Of a stretch of DNA of 58,405 nt, positions 53,861 through 58,405 are shown piece by piece. The DNA is taken from the NCBI GenBank assembly GCA_020846275.1, contig JADLEG010000088.1:1-58405 (forward strand). The letters run 5' to 3'. The notes under the pieces were generated by a model, which ran no database searches, was not told the DNA's origin, and saw only the letters and a program-made list of their open reading frames with translations. The position numbers and the translations under genes are program-made. Source of the DNA: Alphaproteobacteria bacterium (GTDB taxonomy: Bacteria > Pseudomonadota > Alphaproteobacteria > JAEULC01). Positions within the stretch are counted from its first letter, which is position 1; each line of letters starts with the position of its first letter.

Positions 53861-54838
53861 CTAGCGCAGCCCGAGGGCGCGGGCCGCCCGGCCCGCGGCG
53901 CGCCGCCACAGCGGACGGGGCGAGGTGGCTGTCGCTTGCACGGCGGTTGCCGGCATCGCCGCGCCGGGAAGCGGGGCGACGCCTTCCATCCGCTGGATCG
54001 GTGGCCGCACGGCCTGCTCGCGAAGCGGCTTGGCCAGGGCGATGAACAGCAGATCGAACACGAAGCACAGATGGTGCCGGTCGGCGGGGTAGGGCGCCGC
54101 CGAGCGATCGCCGGGGGACAGGGCCTCCAGAACCTCGCGCGTGTCGGCCGCCGTCATGTTGGCGTGGAACTGCCGCACCACCTTGGTCATGAAGACCTGC
54201 GTGTTCTCCATGTCCTGCAGGCGGATCGGCAGCGCGTCGAAATCGATGCCCTGCGGCGGGCGGGTTGCCTGCAGCCTTTCGCGCACGAACATGTTGTCGA
54301 CATACGAGAAGTCGACCAGCCGGTAGTCGTTGGCGCGCGCGAACTCCACGAACAAGTTGGGATTGGGCGTGTAGAAGCCGTGGTTCGGGAAGGCGAAGGC
54401 CGGCACAACGTGGAGCGCAAGCCCGCCCGGCTTCAGCAACGCATGCATCGTCTCGAAGACACGCGCGATGTCGTAGACATGCTCGGCGGTGCCGAAGTCG
54501 GTAACGACGTCGAACTGCGGCAGGCCCTCGGGCACGCGGTTCAAGTCGAGCTTGTAGGTGGCGCGCGCATCGTCGAGATCGGCCGAGCTGTATGCATCCA
54601 CGCCGAACAGATGATAGTAGGCTGCCTGGCCGTCCCGACGCGCATCGTTGCCGTCATAGATGGCGGGAACCCTCGCCTGGCCTTCGGGCCCCAGCGCGTG
54701 CAGGGCGCGGGATTCAAGATAGGGGCGGGGTACCTGGATATCCTGGGGGCCCAGGTCGATCAGGCTCGATCCTGTCGCGAAGTGGCGTCCGGCGTGAAGC
54801 CGGAACATCCACTCGGTATGCACGCATCCGATCGCCAT
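53861..54838 (-). CDS. SAM-dependent methyltransferase-like protein
   Basis: 325 residues. A Rossmann-type methyltransferase core is visible: SSLIDLGPQDIQVP (motif I region), FDVVTDFGTAEHVYDIARVF, and LLKPGGLALHVVPAFAFPNHGF. The C-terminal 60 residues are low-complexity and basic. With the FkbM gene upstream and GT4 nearby it probably modifies a surface glycan or lipid carrier (inference). Its stop is 22 bp from the convergent phosphoesterase stop; no terminator seen. Confidence 0.75.
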   Translation of the reverse strand: MAIGCVHTEWMFRLHAGRHFATGSSLIDLGPQDIQVPRPYLESRALHALGPEGQARVPAIYDGNDARRDGQAAYYHLFGVDAYSSADLDDARATYKLDLNRVPEGLPQFDVVTDFGTAEHVYDIARVFETMHALLKPGGLALHVVPAFAFPNHGFYTPNPNLFVEFARANDYRLVDFSYVDNMFVRERLQATRPPQGIDFDALPIRLQDMENTQVFMTKVVRQFHANMTAADTREVLEALSPGDRSAAPYPADRHHLCFVFDLLFIALAKPLREQAVRPPIQRMEGVAPLPGAAMPATAVQATATSPRPLWRRAAGRAARALGLR

Positions 54839-54913
54839 GAAGACTTCTCAGATCGCCCCTGTTGCCCGAAGACGTGGATACAGGCTGGTCAGCCGAGGGT
54901 CAACGCGCGCGGA

Positions 54914-56716
54914 CTAGCTCGCAGCACCAATCGCAGCCGGTGCCGTGCCCTGGTAGCCGGCCGCGGCGGCGGCAAGCGCGCTGGTCAGCCGGGTTGCCTG
55001 GGCGGCCTCTCTCTTCGTATGCAAGCGTGCGGCCAGCCATTGCACCAGCTCGAAGCCGAACTCGATCTGCCCGAATACCTCGGCAATGATCGCGAGCTTG
55101 ATCACCTGCACTTCCGAAAGGTCCATGGCGGTGCCACAGCGTTCCGCATCGATCGGATCGCGCAGGTACAGCGAGTGCCCTTCGATGAGCTGTCCCCAGC
55201 TCGAAGTAAGCTGGCCCAGCCGGCCCGACGAGCCGGGCAGGTGCTGGGCAACCACGGCTACGTCGGCGCGGCCGATATAGTGGTGCGCAACCAGGTCGAA
55301 GAAGGTGAACCGCGATCGACGCATGAAGGCGTCGATATCCGAAAAGAACGGTCGGCCGACATAGGATTCGACGAACGCGGCTTCGGCCAGGACCCCCAGC
55401 ATGCCGTCGAGCAACGGGCCGGCCGCCGCCAGGATATCCAGCTCCGCGCCCTGTACATTGAGCTTGCAGAAATCGACGGACGTGACGCCCGCCTTTGCGG
55501 CCCATTGCGGGATCGACGTCACCGGCATGTCGACCGTGCGTTCGGGACGGAAAATCTCGCGAGCGAGGGAGGTCTGATGCGGATTCTCGAAGCGCCAGCG
55601 ATCGGTGACGGCAATCTTCTGATCGAGGAACGAGCTGCCGCCGCTCGCCTTGTTGACGTGGAACGGCAGCGTGCCCTCGGCCTTCCACAGCCCGATCGGG
55701 TGATAGGCGCCCTGGTAGCCTAGGCGGTGCAGCGTCTCGTTCAACCGGTCGCATTCCGGCGGATCGGGCTCGAAGCCGTGGAACGCCAGGCGATCGGCCG
55801 GCAATTGACGCCAGCGCGGGTCCGCATGGGCATCTCGCGCGCCGCCATCGAGGACCACGATGCGCTCGTGGCGCGGCAGGATTGCGAACAGTTGAGGCGC
55901 GAGCTGCAACTTCGATCGGCCGGCCGCGGCGGCGGAGGGCGATGACTGCGCCGCGGAACTAGTCGCGTCGCCCTCGCGCTCGAAATAGGCGGCAACCTGG
56001 CGGGCGATGTCGCCGGCGTTGCGGCTGCTGGTGGCTTGCTGCGCCAGGTGGACGAGCGAGGACCATGCATCCGCGTTTGCGGGATCGCGGCGCAGCAGGG
56101 CGCGGAAGGCATCGGCCGCTTCGTCGACGCGTCCGACATGGGACAAGACCTGCCCCAGCGTGACCCGCGCCGTCGCGTTTGCCGGATCCAGGGAAATCGA
56201 TTCCTCGATTGCGGCAATGGCGTCATCGTACCGCTGGAGGCCGGCATGAATGCTTCCAAGCTGGAACCACGCATCGGCCCGGCCGGCGGCCAGCGTCGTT
56301 GCCCGCCGCGCGAACCGTTCGGCGGGCATGAAGCTGCCCATGGCGGCAAGCTGCATGGCGGCGGTCAGGGCAGCGTCCGGATCGGATATCCTCTCTGCCA
56401 TGGCCACGGCATCATTGGCGCGGTCGCTACGGACCAGCGCGACGAGCAGATCGGATTGGGCGCGAGTGCCACCGCCTCGGCCGAGGCTCGCCTCCAGCGC
56501 GGCGATCTTCAAGGGAAGGCCAGCGGCCTCTTCGCAGTACCGCGCCAGTTCTGTCCAGGAGGCGTCCGTATCGGGCGTCAGGCCTGTGGCACGCGCATAT
56601 TCCCATTGCGCATCGTGGAACCGGCCGCGCTGTGCCAGCCGCAACGCCTCGCGCCGGAACGCAAGTCCCAGCCGGTGGCGGACGGCAACGACAACTCTCG
56701 ACAGGCGCTCGATCAT
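54914..56716 (-). CDS. TPR-repeat FkbM family methyltransferase
   Basis: 600 residues. Residues about 20-245 form TPR-like helical repeats (ADAWFQLGSIHAGLQRYDDA, ATARVTLGQVLSHVGRVDEA); residues about 285-520 carry an FkbM methyltransferase domain (IVVLDGGARDAH, FHGFEPDPPECDRLNE, SVDFCKLNVQGAELDIL). The FkbM branch O-methylates sugars or polyketides. Ser/Ala-rich segments link and end the domains. Upstream lies a 300-bp gap shared with the divergent GT4 gene. Confidence 0.87.
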   Translation of the reverse strand: MIERLSRVVVAVRHRLGLAFRREALRLAQRGRFHDAQWEYARATGLTPDTDASWTELARYCEEAAGLPLKIAALEASLGRGGGTRAQSDLLVALVRSDRANDAVAMAERISDPDAALTAAMQLAAMGSFMPAERFARRATTLAAGRADAWFQLGSIHAGLQRYDDAIAAIEESISLDPANATARVTLGQVLSHVGRVDEAADAFRALLRRDPANADAWSSLVHLAQQATSSRNAGDIARQVAAYFEREGDATSSAAQSSPSAAAAGRSKLQLAPQLFAILPRHERIVVLDGGARDAHADPRWRQLPADRLAFHGFEPDPPECDRLNETLHRLGYQGAYHPIGLWKAEGTLPFHVNKASGGSSFLDQKIAVTDRWRFENPHQTSLAREIFRPERTVDMPVTSIPQWAAKAGVTSVDFCKLNVQGAELDILAAAGPLLDGMLGVLAEAAFVESYVGRPFFSDIDAFMRRSRFTFFDLVAHHYIGRADVAVVAQHLPGSSGRLGQLTSSWGQLIEGHSLYLRDPIDAERCGTAMDLSEVQVIKLAIIAEVFGQIEFGFELVQWLAARLHTKREAAQATRLTSALAAAAAGYQGTAPAAIGAAS

Positions 56717-57018
56717 GGGACTAGCCGAAGGCGGTGGATTGAGTCCGGTTTATGAGGTGCCGACACAGGGGTTGGGCGCGGCTGCCCGGGCGGCTGTAGC
56801 AGCGCGGAGCGAATCCGGCAACCATTTCGACGGGGACCGAGCGCCCGTTCCTTGTCCCGCGAAGGATGACAGGGACGCATCGATCTGGTACCAAGGTTCG
56901 GCTACACTTAGCGGATGCGTCCGGCGGTTGTCGAGAGAAAACCGTTTGGAACAGTGACTTGGCAGCGCCGGCGGCAAGCCAGGGCGCAAGATGCGGTACC
57001 GTTGCGGCGCTCCGTTCA
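56717..57018. other. Intergenic region between FkbM and GT4 genes
   Basis: About 300 bp between divergent genes. The GT4 frame stays open upstream to 56866, but that extension has no glycosyltransferase character and no good ribosome site, so it is treated as non-coding. No convincing promoter, operator or hairpin was found. Confidence 0.5.
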
Positions 57019-58194
57019 ATGAAGATTCTCTATCACCATCGCACGCGTTCCAGCGACGGACAAAGCGTCCACATCAACGAGATGATCCACGCCCTGCGCG
57101 CACAGGGGCACGAGGTGGTGCTTGTGGGCGCCGCCGTGCGCGAGCCGGGCTACGGATCGTTCGGTGCCGGGCCGGGCATCGTCGGTCTGCTGAAGGCCGC
57201 CCTGCCGGGCGCGCTCTACGAACTGATCGAACTGCTCTATTCCCTGAAGCCGGCTCTGCTCCTGCTCGCCGCGTGGCGCACGCACCGCCCTGATGTGCTG
57301 TACGAGCGCTACAATCTGCACCTGCTGTCCGGCGCGATCGTTAAGCGGCTCACCGGCCTTCCGTTCTTGCTGGAGGTCAACGCGCCGCTCGCGGACGAAC
57401 GCGCCAAGTACGGCAATCTTAAGCTGCTGCGGCTGGCAGGGTGGACGGAAGGCTTGGTGTGGCGCTACGCCGATCTCGTCCTGCCGGTCACCGGCGTGCT
57501 GGCGGCGATGATCGAGGCCAGGGGCGTTCCGCCGAGCCGGATCGCGGTCGTGCCCAACGGCGTGGGCGACGAGTTTCTCTCCTTCGCCGGCGACCGCCGC
57601 GAATTGCGCCGGCGCTTCGGCGTCGAGGGCCGCACCGTCATCGGCTTCGTCGGCTTCGTGCGGGAATGGCACGGATTGGACGGCGTGGTCCGGATGCTCG
57701 GGCGCCTGGGCGAGCGCCTGAATCTGCACCTGATGATCGCGGGCGACGGGCCGGCCCTGCCCGGGCTTCGCGCCGCCGCCGCGGCGGTGGGCGTCGCGGA
57801 CAGGGTGACGTTCTGCGGCGTGGTGGGCCGCGACCAAATCGTGGAACATCTCGCCTGTTTCGACATCGCCTTGCAGCCGCATGTGGTTCCCTATGCCTCG
57901 CCGCTGAAGCTGCAGGAATACATGAGCCTGGGGCTGGCGATCGTGGCGCCCGACACGCCGAACATCAGGGAAGTGCTGCAGCACGAGAAGAGCGCGCTGC
58001 TGTTCCCGCCGGGCGAGATGGCCGCCTTCGAGGCGGCGATCGAGCGGATGGCCAAGGATGCGGCGCTGCGTGCGGCACTGGGCGCCGAGGCCCGTGCGAC
58101 CATCGTCGGCCGCGACATGACCTGGGCCGGCAATGCGCGAAAGGTCGTCGCCTTCGCGGCGCGGCTGTGCGCGAGGCAAGAAGAGAGGCGGTAG
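57019..58194 (+). CDS. GT4 family glycosyltransferase
   Basis: 391 residues, GT-B fold. MKILYHHRTRSSDGQSVHIN begins the N-terminal domain; RIAVVPNGVGDEF and GFVGFVREWHGLDG open the donor-binding domain, and SPLKLQEYMSLGLAIVAPD is the E-x7-E-like nucleotide-sugar site. Transfers an activated sugar, probably in surface polysaccharide or glycolipid synthesis. The ATG at 57019 gives the standard N-terminal strand. Confidence 0.9.
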   Translation: MKILYHHRTRSSDGQSVHINEMIHALRAQGHEVVLVGAAVREPGYGSFGAGPGIVGLLKAALPGALYELIELLYSLKPALLLLAAWRTHRPDVLYERYNLHLLSGAIVKRLTGLPFLLEVNAPLADERAKYGNLKLLRLAGWTEGLVWRYADLVLPVTGVLAAMIEARGVPPSRIAVVPNGVGDEFLSFAGDRRELRRRFGVEGRTVIGFVGFVREWHGLDGVVRMLGRLGERLNLHLMIAGDGPALPGLRAAAAAVGVADRVTFCGVVGRDQIVEHLACFDIALQPHVVPYASPLKLQEYMSLGLAIVAPDTPNIREVLQHEKSALLFPPGEMAAFEAAIERMAKDAALRAALGAEARATIVGRDMTWAGNARKVVAFAARLCARQEERR

Positions 58195-58312
58195 GCCTAG
58201 CGACGGGCCCTCCGCCCGGCCGGGACGGCGACCTGGCCTGCCTTCGCAAACCGTGATCGCATTCCCTGCCGGGCGGGATCCGGGTTGCGGCCCCCGCTGG
58301 TGAGCGCCTGGG
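58195..58312. other. Gap between convergent GT4 gene and the terminal partial gene
   Basis: About 120 bp, GC-rich. CCCGGCCGGG is self-complementary but is too short to call a terminator. Nothing else seen. Confidence 0.4.
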
Positions 58313-58405
58313 CTATCCGAAGATGAACTGGGAAGCGGCGAGCTGGGCGATGGTGACGTTTTGGAGGTGGATGGAGTTTGCGGCGTCGAGCGCGATGAGG
58401 ACGCC
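58313..58405 (-). CDS. C-terminal end of a probable type I secreted (RTX-like) protein, partial
   Basis: Only the last 30 codons are in the window; the minus strand reads VLIALDAANSIHLQNVTIAQ and then LAASQFIFG before a TAG stop. The pattern hydrophobic-strand, HLQNVTIAQLAASQFIF closely resembles C-termini of hemolysin-type calcium-binding proteins that carry the type I secretion signal (LxGVxxxxLxxxDFxF). The upstream GG-repeats that would prove this lie outside the window. Confidence 0.6.
   Translation of the reverse strand, partial: GVLIALDAANSIHLQNVTIAQLAASQFIFG

Noticed and set aside
56866..57018. Upstream extension of the GT4 glycosyltransferase
   Set aside because: No ribosome site and no glycosyltransferase-like sequence; the GT-B fold begins exactly at MKILYHH.

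Overview
The window is 58.4 kb of uniformly GC-rich (high 60s percent by eye) bacterial DNA, densely coded, with many ATGA/GTGA stop-start overlaps and some GTG or TTG starts. Gene content (PotD/DppA-type importers, hydantoinase/oxoprolinase, RpiR/IclR/LysR regulators, FkbM methyltransferase, a type I secretion-like C-terminus) suggests a free-living or host-associated alphaproteobacterium, possibly Rhodospirillales-like. No rRNA, tRNA, CRISPR array, phage gene or insertion sequence was seen.

Region 1 (1-2164): the start of a DEAD-box RNA helicase (minus strand, cut by the window edge) and an M20 metallopeptidase, separated by about 300 bp holding two adjacent palindromes. Region 2 (2184-11818): a LysR regulator divergent from a PotDABC-type ABC importer, followed in the same overlapping operon by an HcnABC/D-hydroxyproline-dehydrogenase-like flavo-iron-sulfur heterotrimer, another DAO-family oxidase and an RpiR-family regulator. 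The logic is import of an amino-acid-like or opine-like amine and its oxidation. Region 3 (11850-27358): a clear sigma70-like promoter with a palindrome in its spacer, then an acyl-CoA ligase, an amidohydrolase-fold protein that has lost most expected metal ligands, a second PotDABC-like importer, a gamma-glutamyltransferase, and a DppABCDF-type peptide importer with a CocE/NonD-type hydrolase inside the operon.

Region 4 (27474-33427): surface glycan genes. The 1223-residue protein at 27474-31145 appears to join an N-terminal galectin-like domain, a coiled coil, a beta-rich segment and three glycosyltransferase modules (two GT-A/GT2-like, one GT25-like). It is followed by a GT32-like enzyme and a stand-alone paralogue of its middle module. 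This is the most unusual object in the window. Region 5 (33506-44599, minus strand): an operon read IclR - HyuA - HyuB - SDR - DppA - hairpin - DppB - DppC - DppD - DppF, suggesting uptake and ring opening of a cyclic amide or oxoproline-like compound. The IclR promoter carries two stacked inverted repeats.

Region 6 (44730-53838): a plus-strand run of a Rid-family protein without the usual key arginine, a creatininase-family amidohydrolase, an NMT1/THI5-type importer (binding protein, ATPase, permease), a cytosine-deaminase-like amidohydrolase, an FAD-linked oxidase, an NAD(P)H-dependent flavodoxin-fold reductase and a 5'-nucleotidase-like phosphoesterase. It looks like uptake and breakdown of a nitrogen heterocycle. 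Region 7 (53861-58405): a SAM methyltransferase, a TPR-FkbM methyltransferase, a GT4 glycosyltransferase and the last 30 codons of a probable type I secreted (RTX-like) protein.

Overall this is a nutrient-scavenging region with five complete ABC importers, each tied to hydrolases or oxidases for nitrogen compounds, interrupted and flanked by glycan-modification genes. Substrates are inferred from families and neighbours only.
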